This document shows positions 8,445-20,600 of a DNA stretch of 63,617 nt, one piece after another. The notes under the pieces are model-generated. The model saw nothing but the letters and a program-made list of their open reading frames with translations, was not told the DNA's origin and did no database searches. The stretch's first letter is position 1. Each line of letters opens with the position of its first letter. The stretch covers positions 1 to 63,617 of the forward strand of contig NTJS01000006.1 in the NCBI GenBank assembly GCA_002457155.1, written 5' to 3'. This DNA is from Marine Group II euryarchaeote MED-G35. GTDB taxonomy: Archaea > Thermoplasmatota > Poseidoniia > Poseidoniales > Thalassarchaeaceae. The position numbers were made by a program, and so were the translations under genes.

Positions 8445-8530
8445 TGGTGCAGGGGATGGGATTCGAACCCATGAAGCACTAAGCACCGGAGCTTAAGTCC
8501 GGCCCCTTTGACCAACTCGGGTACCCCTGC
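8445..8530 (-). tRNA. tRNA-Leu (anticodon UAA), CCA encoded
   Basis: Minus-strand cloverleaf: acceptor GCAGGGG (8530-8524) pairs with CCCCTGC (8455-8449), discriminator A at 8448, then genomically encoded CCA (8447-8445). The anticodon stem CCGGA/TCCGG frames loop CTTAAGC, giving anticodon TAA. The T arm ATGGG-TTCGAAT-CCCAT is perfect. A 13-nt segment between the anticodon and T stems is the long variable arm expected of class II tRNA-Leu. No intron was seen. Its 3' end abuts the stop codon of folB. Confidence 0.95.
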
Positions 8531-8646
8531 AGCCTAACGAGCATCGACTTTCGATTTCAACCGAGCGGACGATAACGTGCTATAACCGACGCATCCAGTA
8601 CTCTAGACTCCCGAACTCTTTAACATCCCGGATACGGCGCACAATC

Positions 8647-11583
8647 GTGCGAAATCGCAACCCCCGCCTCTTTGTACGTAAAACTACACTGGTCTCACTG
8701 TCATTGGCATTATTGATGCTGATTCCCACTGGCTTCGATTTGGAATCTTCAGAACTCCCCGATTACAAGGCATTCAATGCCTCAGAAAGTGCACCAGACG
8801 CCAACTTGTACAAGCTATACTTCGTACAACCGGGTCAGAACCAGACTGCTGGAATGGACGGACTGATCAGTACTCAACCACCCGAGGGGGACGAGGATCA
8901 GGAAGTAGCAAGCGCATTGGATGATGATGTCCAATTCATGACCATTTCATTGATGTCATCGATGGAATTCTTTGGGAGGAAGTTCCATGCAAATGATTCA
9001 CATTACATCCCAGTTGAGTTATTCCTCAAGTCTGAAGGATCTCAGAATTCAAATGTCGATTGGACAGTTTCCATTATGACTTCCGAGAGAACCATCGGCT
9101 CCACAACTTACTCCGGTTCCGTGTGCTCTTCATCATTTGGCAGTAGTTGCGATTTTGATCACGAGATTATCGACGTAGGGATTGGCAATTCCGAATCATT
9201 CCAAGTTGGGAAGAACGAGCGACTGATAATCAGGGTCAGAGCCAGCATGTCGGGATGCGACAGTAGCGACAGCCCGTTCGGGTCAAGCTGTTCTGCAGAT
9301 GTTGCATTCAACAACATCGATAATGAGCCAAACAAATTCTCCAAGATGGAGGCAAACGGAAATGCACTGATGAACAGCATCATCGTAGTCCAGAGGAAAG
9401 GTGCAAACATGGTCGATGGTTCTGAGATAGACTGGTACCCGAATGACATTGTCGAAGACAGGGAGATGCAGTTCTCCATAGATGCAATCAGCTCATTTGG
9501 GAGGGCGGACATTTCCAGGGTCGACATCCTGATGAGGGGCCCGGATGGAAACTATGAGGTCGACGAAAGAATGACTGGCGATTTGGAGGACATAGAGGAT
9601 TCCAGCACAGGGGTCTTTGGCAAATTCCTTTTCACCTACGATAGTGGACTTTCTCCTGGAGAGTATACTGTATTTCTCAGGATCAGGGATGTCGGTGGTA
9701 ACGAAATTGAAATCGAGCACGAACCAATAGAGATGCATCAGTTCGGAGTATCACTGAAGCACAGGTTCGATCGTTCAGTTGAGTACTTCGCCCCCGGGAA
9801 GGTCACCCCCATCCCCATGGTTCTTGTTCATAGGGGGGACTCCACCAAGTCGATGAACGTAGAACTTGAGGTTTTGACCAATTTGGGCAGCTCTTGGTTG
9901 GTTGAGTTCGACTCACCAGCAGGATACGAGATGAGCTCTGGAGGTACGGTGATTAATCCAACTGTGACTCTCACGGCCCCGGATGATCTGACCGGGATGC
10001 CGAAGAAGATTGAGATCCGAGCGGTCGCCGAGGCCGATGTGGAGGGGGTTATCTCGGTTGTCCATCAGGATACTCTCGTACTAAACGTGGAGAAGATTGA
10101 CGTCTACCAGCCTCCGGTAGTTTCAGTCTGGTCTGATGATCACAAAACTCCAATAGCGAACTCTTCCAGAGGTGATGCCCTGGATTCTACCATCCCCAGA
10201 TTCGCCGAGTATGGAGAATTCAACCCGTTTATTTTGGAGATTTTCAATACTGGTTTCGATGCTGATACATTCAGGATCGACATTCTGAAGAGGTCGAAAT
10301 CAATCTTCCAATTGCACGATAATCTAACTGGGCAGAGGATACTTCAAGATGAGGGGGACGGGACCTTTCATACTCCTTTACTAGAGAGGCACAGCACAAA
10401 GGTCCTGATACTCGGGGTGAAGCCAAGCTTGGACAGGGAGGATGAGGATATTGGGGAGATTGAGATAGAAGTAATCAGTGGAGGGAACGCCTCTTCCACA
10501 ACTACCGTTTCATTCACAATCCAGAGAACATATGGGATAAGGGGCGAGGTCTCACAGGATTGTGACGGGACTCCTCTAGGACATATGAAGGTGGCACTTT
10601 GTGCGCCCGGACAGGATAGGCCTGAATTGGACTTCAGGGCACGACTGACGAATAGTGAGACAGATCTTGAGGCAGCATCATGGTGGCTGCTTCAGAACCC
10701 CGCATCATTGGTGGAAAATACCGATAGAAACTCTGCGTATGGTCAATGGGAGTTCAGAATTACAAATTCGGACGGAGAAGCAGTTCCTCGAGTTTCCCTT
10801 GGGCCAGGGGACTTCACAGAGGTCTTCATCAGCGTAACCCTGACTAATCAGGTAGAGGTTGGGAATCATACTGTCTTCCTGAGGATTGTTGAGGACATAG
10901 AAGAAGACGAACCAAGATATTTCGATCTCCCTATGACCTTCGAAATTGAATCCGATCAACCGATGTTGGAGATTGTTCAGGTTTCCCAGAATACTAAACT
11001 TGCACCTGGAAATGACTATTCTATCCAGATGAAGGTGAAGAATGAAGGAAACAGTCCAATGACTGTTCTCCTGGAAGCTGACGTGGACGAGAGTGGATGG
11101 GATGTGAGCATCGGTGGCCTTTCGGGTTCCCCTCTGATAGAAATTGAAGCGTTTGATGAGGCCACATTTACTGTCGAGGTTTCCGTTTCTAGTTCGGCAA
11201 ACAACGGGGACTCAATTTCGATTACAGTTACTGCCACCCCACTAGACACAGAGCAGAGTTTCCCAGAGTCTCTAACTGCCAAGTTCACTCTTACGGCAAT
11301 AGTAGAGATCGGATCATTCGTCGATATAATTCTTAACGAAATGGCCCATCCCAGGCCAATCACTCTTGTTCTGGTTTTGGTCAGTACCATATTGCTGTTC
11401 GCTGGTATCCAGAGCAGGCTCAATAGGAGAAGGTGGGCAGCACAGATGAAGATGCTGGAGACTCTATCTGATGATGGGGTTGAAGTCCAAGAAACGACCC
11501 CTGAGATTCCCGCACCAGTCACCGTGGAGGAAGAAACTAGAGACGTAGATAAGTACGACGATGACGATGTCGAACTATTATAG
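8647..11583 (+). CDS. large membrane-anchored surface protein with Ig-like/CARDB-like domains
   Basis: 978 aa. An N-terminal hydrophobic segment (about residues 12-28, TTLVSLSLALLMLIP) looks like a signal peptide. A long beta-rich ectodomain follows, with repeated modules such as NTGFDADTFRIDIL and KVKNEGNSPMTVLL that resemble NEW3/CARDB-type adhesion folds. One TM helix lies at about 904-921, followed by a basic stop-transfer and a 57-aa acidic cytoplasmic tail ending DDDDVELL. No enzymatic motif was recognised. The start is GTG 8647; TTTAAC at 8619-8624 lies 28 bp upstream and fits a leaderless archaeal promoter. It precedes the giant transglutaminase protein by 75 bp. Function beyond cell-surface structure or adhesion is unknown. 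Confidence 0.8.
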   Translation: MRNRNPRLFVRKTTLVSLSLALLMLIPTGFDLESSELPDYKAFNASESAPDANLYKLYFVQPGQNQTAGMDGLISTQPPEGDEDQEVASALDDDVQFMTISLMSSMEFFGRKFHANDSHYIPVELFLKSEGSQNSNVDWTVSIMTSERTIGSTTYSGSVCSSSFGSSCDFDHEIIDVGIGNSESFQVGKNERLIIRVRASMSGCDSSDSPFGSSCSADVAFNNIDNEPNKFSKMEANGNALMNSIIVVQRKGANMVDGSEIDWYPNDIVEDREMQFSIDAISSFGRADISRVDILMRGPDGNYEVDERMTGDLEDIEDSSTGVFGKFLFTYDSGLSPGEYTVFLRIRDVGGNEIEIEHEPIEMHQFGVSLKHRFDRSVEYFAPGKVTPIPMVLVHRGDSTKSMNVELEVLTNLGSSWLVEFDSPAGYEMSSGGTVINPTVTLTAPDDLTGMPKKIEIRAVAEADVEGVISVVHQDTLVLNVEKIDVYQPPVVSVWSDDHKTPIANSSRGDALDSTIPRFAEYGEFNPFILEIFNTGFDADTFRIDILKRSKSIFQLHDNLTGQRILQDEGDGTFHTPLLERHSTKVLILGVKPSLDREDEDIGEIEIEVISGGNASSTTTVSFTIQRTYGIRGEVSQDCDGTPLGHMKVALCAPGQDRPELDFRARLTNSETDLEAASWWLLQNPASLVENTDRNSAYGQWEFRITNSDGEAVPRVSLGPGDFTEVFISVTLTNQVEVGNHTVFLRIVEDIEEDEPRYFDLPMTFEIESDQPMLEIVQVSQNTKLAPGNDYSIQMKVKNEGNSPMTVLLEADVDESGWDVSIGGLSGSPLIEIEAFDEATFTVEVSVSSSANNGDSISITVTATPLDTEQSFPESLTAKFTLTAIVEIGSFVDIILNEMAHPRPITLVLVLVSTILLFAGIQSRLNRRRWAAQMKMLETLSDDGVEVQETTPEIPAPVTVEEETRDVDKYDDDDVELL

Positions 11584-11590
11584 TCTGCAA

Positions 11591-11610
11591 ATGTACGAAC
11601 GACGCTCCAT
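11591..11610 (+). promoter_or_regulatory. shared upstream element of calcium-repeat giants (copy 1)
   Basis: ATGTACGAACGACGCTCCAT matches 49668-49687 at 19 of 20 positions. It ends 48 bp before ATG 11659; the second copy ends 47 bp before ATG 49735. A TTAAG TATA-like element follows within 10 bp. Likely a binding site next to the TATA box; prediction only. Confidence 0.6.
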
Positions 11611-11658
11611 TCTTCTTAAGACCCAAAGTTAGCGGCCTACAATACGGGACTGGCATTT

Positions 11659-14600
11659 ATGCATATGGCAAATCCAAATTATGGAGAATCCGTGCCCTCG
11701 GCCAAGAAGAGATCAGCCTCACTTCTGACCTTCTTGATGCTAATGTCGGGAGTGGCCTCCATGCAGTTAGCCGTCTTCGAGGCCTCTGCTACTGTGAACG
11801 ACCAGGATGCAGACGGACTTCCGTATGGGATTGAGTTTCTGATAAACACTCAGCCACAGGATTGGGACTCGGATAACGATGGGCTCCCTGATGGATGGGA
11901 ATGGCAATATGGTTTAGACCCCCTATCATCATCTGGAGACAACGGCTCCACCGGTGACCCCGACTCCGACGGTCTCACAAATCTGAACGAGTATCTTTAC
12001 GGAATCCCCTCTGGTTGGGATGAGCCATCTACTACAAACATCCTGGACAATGGGGTTTGGTGGAATGGAACTATTCCTGTTTCAAACTGGGATGAGGAGA
12101 GCGCCATGCAAGTGATTCAGGGTACTGGGTCAGACGGAGCGGACGAGGACCCGGTTGGAAACATCTGCACAGATACGTTCGACAACGATCACGATGGAAT
12201 GGTTGATTCCAATGATCCAGACTTCGATGGGGATGCTGATTGTAGCTCCAATGATGATGATGGGGACGGAATCGAAGATGAGGATCCCAATGGTTGGGAT
12301 ACCGATGGGGACGGAATGCCAGATGGGTGGGAGGCAGCAAATGGCCTTGACCCGACCTCGAATTCAAACCAAGATGGGACTTTTGGGGACCCAGACTCAG
12401 ATGGGCTATCAAACATCTACGAGTACGTCAACCCTGCATGGGGGACTAGGAATGGAACGACATTCCCGCCAACACAGTACTTCAGACCCGGCCCAATCAA
12501 CATGACGGTAACTGAGTCCCCCTGTAATCCAGTACTTTCCCTCGGTCCGGGCGGGTGTGGAATTTTTACCGCTGAGGTCGATGGCATTACCCAGACCGAC
12601 CCACAGAACAACGATACCGATGGGGATGGTCTGAATGACTCTCTAGAGGGGCTCATCTTACTTACTGACCCAACCTCTCCGGACACTGACTCGGATGGAA
12701 TTCTTGATGGAATCGAGTACAATGGCTCGTACGGTGATCCGGCCCAAGGGTCAGACCCTAGGAATAACAACACAGATGGAGACCATTTGGATGATGGAGA
12801 CGAAGATCTGAATGGTAATGGGGTGATTGATCCCGGTGAGACGGATCCAACGAGAATCAACGACGAGGGCGATTTCGATGGTGATGGGATACAAAACTGG
12901 GAGGAGAACAACTCCTGCACTCTATGGAACGTTTCCGACTCAGATGGAGGTGGAATAAGTGACGGAAACGAAGGCTTCCCAGGGCAGACCGATCCGTGCA
13001 CATCAATTTTCGAACTCGTTTTCACAATTATTTCATGGGATGGAGATGCCGACACACTAACAATCAACTCCACAGAAGGGATCAATCCAGATCCGGTGGA
13101 TTGGAGGGGGAATGCGCCAATGGCTTACTTCGTATCTCCTAATGGTACTAGGACCTCGTTTAGCTATGCCTCCCTGGAGGAGCCATCCTTCCTGAAAGGG
13201 GTGGATACAGAACCCCCAATCGGCACAGCAACGATTTTGTTCACCAATGGATCTTGGTGTTGGGATGCTTCTGTCAATGCCACTAACGACCCATGGTGCG
13301 ATGATGACTACAAGGACTCGGATGGAGATGGCCTCGCAGACTGGGAAGAATTGACAGCAGCATGGGGGTTCCTATCTGACCCGACACTATACGATACCGA
13401 TGGCGACGGGGTCAATGACCTTTCTGAAACTCTGAATCTAACTGACCCAAGAGAGCCTTGTCACAACCTCCTTGATTCCGATGAGGATGGTCTCAACAAC
13501 TATTTCGAGAATACCACAGGATGCTCAATGATTTTTGGAATCGGGGGTTTTGGATTCGGAGGAAATTTCACATCTGACGTTTGGTTCACTCTTTGGAACG
13601 TAGCAGATACTGACAATGGAGGGGTCGAGGACGGGCAGGAATACCTAGACGGGACAAACCCTCAAGACAATCCTGATGACGATATCAACCCCCTCGATAC
13701 TGATGGAGATGGCATACCAGATCTAATCGAGCAGGATATAGGAACTGACTGGCTCGACCCTGATTCCGATGGGGGGGGCATCCCTGATGGCGAAGAATGC
13801 CCGGAGGATTTCTGGGTTCTGGACTGCATTGGTTCTCCTGGCGATCCTTTCGACCCCATTGACGACATACAAGAGAACGCACTGATGTTCACTGCCACCA
13901 ATAGTTCTGAGGGACTAGATCCAACCGTCAAACACTACTGGAGATGGCATACCTATGACTTCTACACCGGAGTCTCGTGGGGCGTGAATAGCACCCTCGT
14001 GGGCAATACCCAAGTTACTCCGGAATTCTCCACAGAACAAGGAGTGGCAGACCAGTCTTTCTGGAATCACTCAGGACCACTATCTTGGGAGATAATTTTC
14101 GATGAAGCTGGATACGTAGGTCCCGGGCAGGAACTCATACAACCTCACAATGTGGTGAATTTCACGGCATGGGTGGATAGTTCCGCCGGTCTCAACTTCT
14201 CCAACTACACTCGTGACATAATCGTCGATAGTGCCGTCATCGAAGCTCTGTATGTCAACGCTCCAGAGGTGATACTATCTGCTGTAATTCGTGAGAATTC
14301 GACAGCATTCGCTGATTCCGATTACGGCAAGGACTTACCTCAAGACTTCTTGAACAACTCAGGTTTCGTCGCTAACCTCACTCAGGATGTTCTAGATCAG
14401 TCGGGGGCAATCTCAGCTTGGGAAAAGGTCACCGCTATCCAGAATTTCATAGTGAACGGTAATGAAACAATCTCTTTCCTGAGGAATCACTACGGTTCGG
14501 GTAGGGAAAGTGGCCTTGGAATAGATAGTGATGTTTCTCATTGGATTCTAAACTCATCTAGGGAAGGAGACTGTGATGAGTTTACTTCGGTCTTCGTGAC

Positions 14601-17600
14601 TATGCTTAGGATGGCAGGCATCCCTGCACGTAAGGTCACTGGCTTTTCAGGTGGCTCATGGGATGGCAAGGCATTCAAAGTGTACGGTAAAGACTTCACT
14701 AGATGGGCCGAGGTTCATCTCCAGACCAATCAGAACCAAGGTGAGCTAGATCTTGGTTGGATTCCCTTCGAAGCTTGTCCCCCGATGTCTGAAGTAAGTG
14801 TTAATGTGGAGTCTTGGGGGCCAACGTCAATTGAGAGGAATACAACGACATCAGAACAAATCTGGGTCGCGGGGACCTTGGAGTTTGTAGAAAACCAGAC
14901 TCTGGTGGATAACATATCACTCTCTATGTACCTCGTCGAACCCAGTCAATCCGAAGAGGTGCCCGGAAGTGCCGCCATATTGGAGCACATTGTGGCCAAT
15001 GTGACAACGGATGAAAATGGCTCATTCAATCTAACAGGTCTACCTCCTCAAGTAATACAACCAGGTTTCGGGTCTTTGGTAATCCTCACCACCGAGATGG
15101 GATATGTCGGCATCCAAGGGATTTCCATGCCATGGCAAATCAATATCACAGATGACGTATCCCTGTCCATCACCAGTCCAATTCCAGTAGGCCAACCAAT
15201 GCTAGGGATCGGAGTCAACTCGTCAATAACCGGACAACTTTCTTGGGCAAGTTCACCTTTCTTGGACCCTTCAATTGTGGATGACCTGCAGGTCGTTCTG
15301 AACTACTCTTCGGATGTAGATGGAGAAGTGTCGGTTGTTTCCGGAGTATCCGGAGGGGGATATTACGAGTTCATAGTTCCAATCGATGAGACAGAACCTC
15401 TCGGATTAATGGACGCTGCAATTTCATTCCAAGGTTGGCATTTCGACGATCTGAACAACGCCACTCCCCCATCTTACCACGCACTTCCGGGTATCCTACC
15501 CTTCATGCTGAACATCACGTTATCCCCGAACCTAACAGTAGAGATTCATTCCCAAGGACAGAATAACTCGATTCTGGAGATTGGAAGCAATATCTATCTG
15601 AATGGCACAGTACTGAGTAGAGGTCCATCTCCTACACCGCTAAATGGGACATTGATTCTAGAGATGCGAAGAGCTGACATATCTGGTCCCTTCCAAGAGT
15701 TGACCACATGGTACCTCAATGATTCCTCATGGAGTTCCACTCCTGGAGATTTCTCAATCGTTTGGCCCTTCTCTGCCTCTGACGTCCCCCTCCCTGCGGG
15801 TCCAGTCGATGTACGTCTGCAGTTCGACTCCGATGACTTGAATTCGAATGACCAAGAACAATTTATAGATATCTACGGGATACGTAGTTTCGTTGTTTTC
15901 AACTACGAACTTCCCTTCGCCATCAGGGGGAGGGAGTATGCCGTTGACGTATTCTTAGAGGATCACACTGGCTCGTCATTTGCCCCATTTGATGGCGAAT
16001 ATACCTTAATTTTCGATGACGATCTCGTTTGGAACGAAACCGATCCTGACGCTGGACGGGTAACTCCAACCTTCACCCCATCCTTTGGCATGATTCCTGG
16101 GGACTATGATTGGAACCTCAGCTATGGGGGCTCCACTTGGCTTAGCCCCAATTCTACATCGGACGCTTTAAGGGTCCGAGGAATGGCCAATGCATCTGCC
16201 AGCGTCTCTAATGATTGGTCAGTGAGAGGCTCGACAAACTGGGTCTCTGGATTCGCAAGAGATATGGTGCTGCAGAACCAGATTACCGGAAACAACACTT
16301 CAGTAACTGTGCGTCTTCTAGTGCCCTCGACCCTACCCCCCACTCCCGGCGGATTCCCAGCAGCCCCCACGATCTTCAATATCGCAAACGGTTGGGTGGA
16401 CGAATTAACAGGTGCATACAATCTTTCATTCGAGATTCCACAGGGCATTCCTTCGGGCGTATATGAGATTGATGTCACTCTGAGTTTCTCTGGTAACCCC
16501 CCAGTGGGTGGAAGCTACTACAACGCAGGAGATCCAACAACAATCAGTTTAGGAGTGCAGACGGAGTTTGTAGTCGAGACCGACCCCCAGTCTTCGATAG
16601 TTACTGCCGGTGAAGAATTGATCCTCCAATCTGCTGTAACAGATGTTGAGGACCCAACCGCAGCACTGTCTGGTGTGGCTTTGGATCTCTACTTCGACTG
16701 GGGTGGACCTCTTCAGACAATACTCCAATCCGGAACTACGGACTCCGAAGGAATTGTCTCCTTCGATCCAATTGTCCCTTCCACAGCTCCACCTGGATTT
16801 TATGACATTAGGGTGCACGCAGCTGACGACCTTTCTGATAACCTTACAACGCCCGAAGCAGGAAGGTGGCTCGGGAACGAGAGTTTCGTGAATCTAACAG
16901 TACAGGTTTTCAGCTCAGTTGAGATAACCTCAATTCCTTCCCAAGTTACTGCACTACAATCCTTCAACCTCGTGGGCAATGTGATGGATTCAGTAGATGC
17001 CAATAGGACCGTGGACGGCCCAGTTGGCATCAATGTATTCTTCCTCGACGAACCAGAAGAACTTCTGATCAATAATCAAACTACGAATATGACTGGAGCG
17101 TTCAATCTCATAGTTCCAACCGATACCCTAGGCAACGGTGTCCTCAGAGGAGACAGGACCCTAGTCGTTAGCGTAGTCAACGGCTCCACACCATTCTACC
17201 TGACTGGCAATGGGGATGCATCAATACTAGTGATGGGAATTTCCCAATTCGTCGACTCCAATCCGTTTGTGAATACCATTGTGGACCGGGGCGAATCGAT
17301 CACCATTACGACTAGGCTTGTGGAGTTCAGCAACAACGAGAACCCGCTTTCGGGCTTCGAAGTTTGGGCCCTTTTCCATGATACTTGGCTCGATCCCGGA
17401 GTTACAGCTGCTGATGGCAGCATTGCCTTCGAATTCGAAGTTCCTCATGACCACCCACTCGGACTTGTGAATGTCACCTTCGTCTTCAACGGTTCAGTTG
17501 ACCTCCACCCAGCAGTGCTGACCCTGAATACCATCACAGTGAGATCTACAGCTACGATGGTAATAGATCCGATAACTACGAACCCTCTTCCAGGAGAATT

Positions 17601-20600
17601 CTTCAACGTCACAGGCTCTTTGACATCTAGCAACGGCTCGGGACTATCTGACAGTTCTGGTAATCCCCTGAATCCGACACTGACATTCTCTATTGATGAT
17701 GAATCAAGTACATTCATCGTTTCCCAGGTTACATTCAATGCAGACGGAACTTGGTTGGCGGAACTTAGACTCGACTTATCATTCCCACGAGGTCCACATG
17801 GATTGGATGTTTCCTTTACACCCCAGGTGACATATTTCTCCTCTGCATCTGGATTTACTACCTTCGATAGCAGAGGCTTTTCGGTTCTAACTATAGAAAG
17901 CCCAGATGATCTTGACCCTGACAACAGGACAATCAGAGGGGACGCTTTCGATATCTCTCTCTCCCTGATAGATAACGCGGGTGGGCCTGTGATATCCGCC
18001 ACCATAGTGGTAAGAATCGACGATATCACCGTATGGGGCGGACTGACTGATTCGAACGGAACCGCCTCAGCATCAATACTTGTTAGGCCAGAAAGAGACC
18101 CCGGGCCAATGGTGGTCACAGCAACATTCTCAGGAATCAATGGTACTACCGGCCTTCTTGGTGATGAGACTTGGACAAGGGTAATCGTCCTGGCTCCCAC
18201 GAATCTAGTCCTGAAAGAAGCATCCTCCCCCTCCTTAGCCGGTGGGTCGGTAACTCTGGTCGGTTCACTTTTGGATGAAAGGGGACAACTCCTGAAGGCC
18301 GAAGGAAACACCAGTGGCGGACTGATTCACCTGTACATTGATGGGATTGACGTTGGGCCAGCTTACACTACTTTCTCCAATGCTTCCACGGGGCAGTGGT
18401 CCATCACATACCTAATTCCTTCAGAAATGGACTTCGGGTCCCATACGGCTCGAGTAGATTTCCTAGGCGGATTTTCTTGGGTAGATCCAATGGGCCAAGG
18501 TGACTCCCTCAATCCAGAATACTACTTGAGTTCCTCTGACTCAATGGCATTCAATGTGACCCAACCAACTCAAGTGGTAATTTCCACCCCTCCTGCAGAA
18601 ATTGACAGAACAGAGGTAGCAGTAGTAGAGGGCGTACTGACAGATGGCGTCGGCCGAGCCATCCCAAGTAGAGATCTCGTCATGTCGGTAGACGGGCAGG
18701 AAATAACAGCAATATCTGCGGATGTAAACGGTTCATTCACAGGTTTTGTCCCAATTGCATCAGACATGGCATTGGGGCCAATTGTAATCGGCATAGGGTT
18801 CGCTGGAGAGGATTTCCTACTCCCATCAGAATCATCCGTGGTATTCACTGTCTTTTCCCCAGTTTTCGTCACAATGGATCCAATAGGGCCAATTGCCGTA
18901 GGTGACGCCATGTTGATTTCGGGTTCTGCCAAGGATAACTTGGAGGATGGTTGGCTAGGAAGCCAAACAATCGAGATTTTCGTCGATGGGGTACTAGTGG
19001 GGATTACTAGCAGTCAGGAAAACGGTCTTTGGTCATTGGAGTGGACGATTCCCGATTCTATGGACATTGGGAACCATTCCATTTCTGCAATTTCTCCAGC
19101 ACAAGGATTCTACAGGCAGGGCATCATAGAGTCGAATTTCACCGTCTCTTACCATACCTCAATTTCACACCAGGTTGAACAGACGTATGTTACTAGAGGA
19201 GGGCATTGGAACTTCAGTGGCAGACTTTTCGAATCTGACACTGGTTTTGAGCAAGGACTTGAGGGAAGGGAGATTTCAGTACTTTTGGACGGCACCCCTG
19301 TCGAATTGGTAGTCACAGAAGAGGGAGGAGTATTCTCCTACAGCCATAGGGTGCAATACGCATTGAGCAGAGGTTCTCACAACGTCTCTTTCCTGTTCGG
19401 TGGCGAGTTCCTCTACCTCTCCACAGGAGCAGTTTCGCAGGTCTTTGTCCTGTCAGACATCGTTGTCGAGGTACAACCAATCACCAACACGATCATTCGA
19501 GGCGACGCGTCTCCATCCAGCTCGATAATGATACAGGGACTCGTAAGGGAGCTAGGAGGCGAATCCGCAATCTTCGCCAACCTATCCATGAGCCTAACTT
19601 GGGGGGAATCCAACCTCCCAATCACTTCAGGGCCGTGGGATAATCCGAGTACGATGAACTTCCAGATTAGAGCAAAGGCCCAGGAATTCATGCATCCAGG
19701 TGAGAACATCATCACTATAGTTGTCGATTCCGACCAGTCGAGGTTCCTGAATGGCGTTTCCAAGGAAATCGAGATTCTCGTAATGATAGAGGTTGACTTC
19801 GTATACTCTGAATTGGACCTCTCAAACGGTCAGAGGCTGATTAGGGGGACTGTAAATGCCACTGCTAGGGATACCGGCGCTCCACTGGAGGGACTTTCCC
19901 TAACTGCTAGCCTGATGAATGGCAGCACTACTCATTTCTCAGTCTCTAAACTAACCGGGGAAGACGGTGTCTTCCTGTACGAATTCAAGTCAATGGCCCC
20001 CCTGCCCTCCTTGTCCGAACAATCGCTTCCACCAGAGGGATGGGGTCTCCTAAGTGTGATGATTGGCTCGGACTCGGAGTTCATCGATCCGGGGAGCCTC
20101 GCTCTGCTGCCCTCTTCGGGTATCGCCATATCTTACGAGGAACAAGAGGACGACTCTCTCTTTGGCAGCGCAACTGTTGCATTCGGTGCACTGTTGGTAG
20201 CAGCAATCGCCATCGCAATCGGCGCCATCGCTTTCAATACGAAGAGGAAATCAACAATCAGGGAACTAGCCAAGGTTTTGGGTCAGACCGTGGAGATGCT
20301 GGCATCTGGCGATGAATACCGACGAGCTATCTTCCTATGCTACGAGAATATGTGTTCAGTTCTAATGCGCCGAGGTTTTCTACGAAGGAACTTCGAGACA
20401 GTTAGAGAGTTCGAGCACGCAATCAGAGAGGCTCTGCCAATCAGCGAGGCTTCCTTGGTGTCTTTGGATCGAATTTTCGAGGAGGCCAGATACTCAAGTC
20501 ACATTCTTGGAGACACTCATAGGGACAACGCACAACTAGCTCTCTCTTCGGTCATGCAGGAGATTGAGGCGATTCAAGACATTCCAGCCAGGGATTTACG

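Noticed and set aside
12071-13085. Long minus-strand frames opposite the calcium-repeat giant
   Set aside because: They arise from codon bias of Asp/Gly/Ser-rich repeats, have no ribosome binding site or recognisable domain, and lie fully inside a confident gene.
11800-13880. Asp-rich DNA repeats as a CRISPR or satellite array
   Set aside because: Units vary in length and sequence and keep one reading frame coding for calcium-binding repeats; spacers and constant repeats are absent.
17445-18311. 288-codon minus-strand frame inside the transglutaminase giant
   Set aside because: Composition mirrors the antisense of the Ig-like region; no start signal or domain seen.
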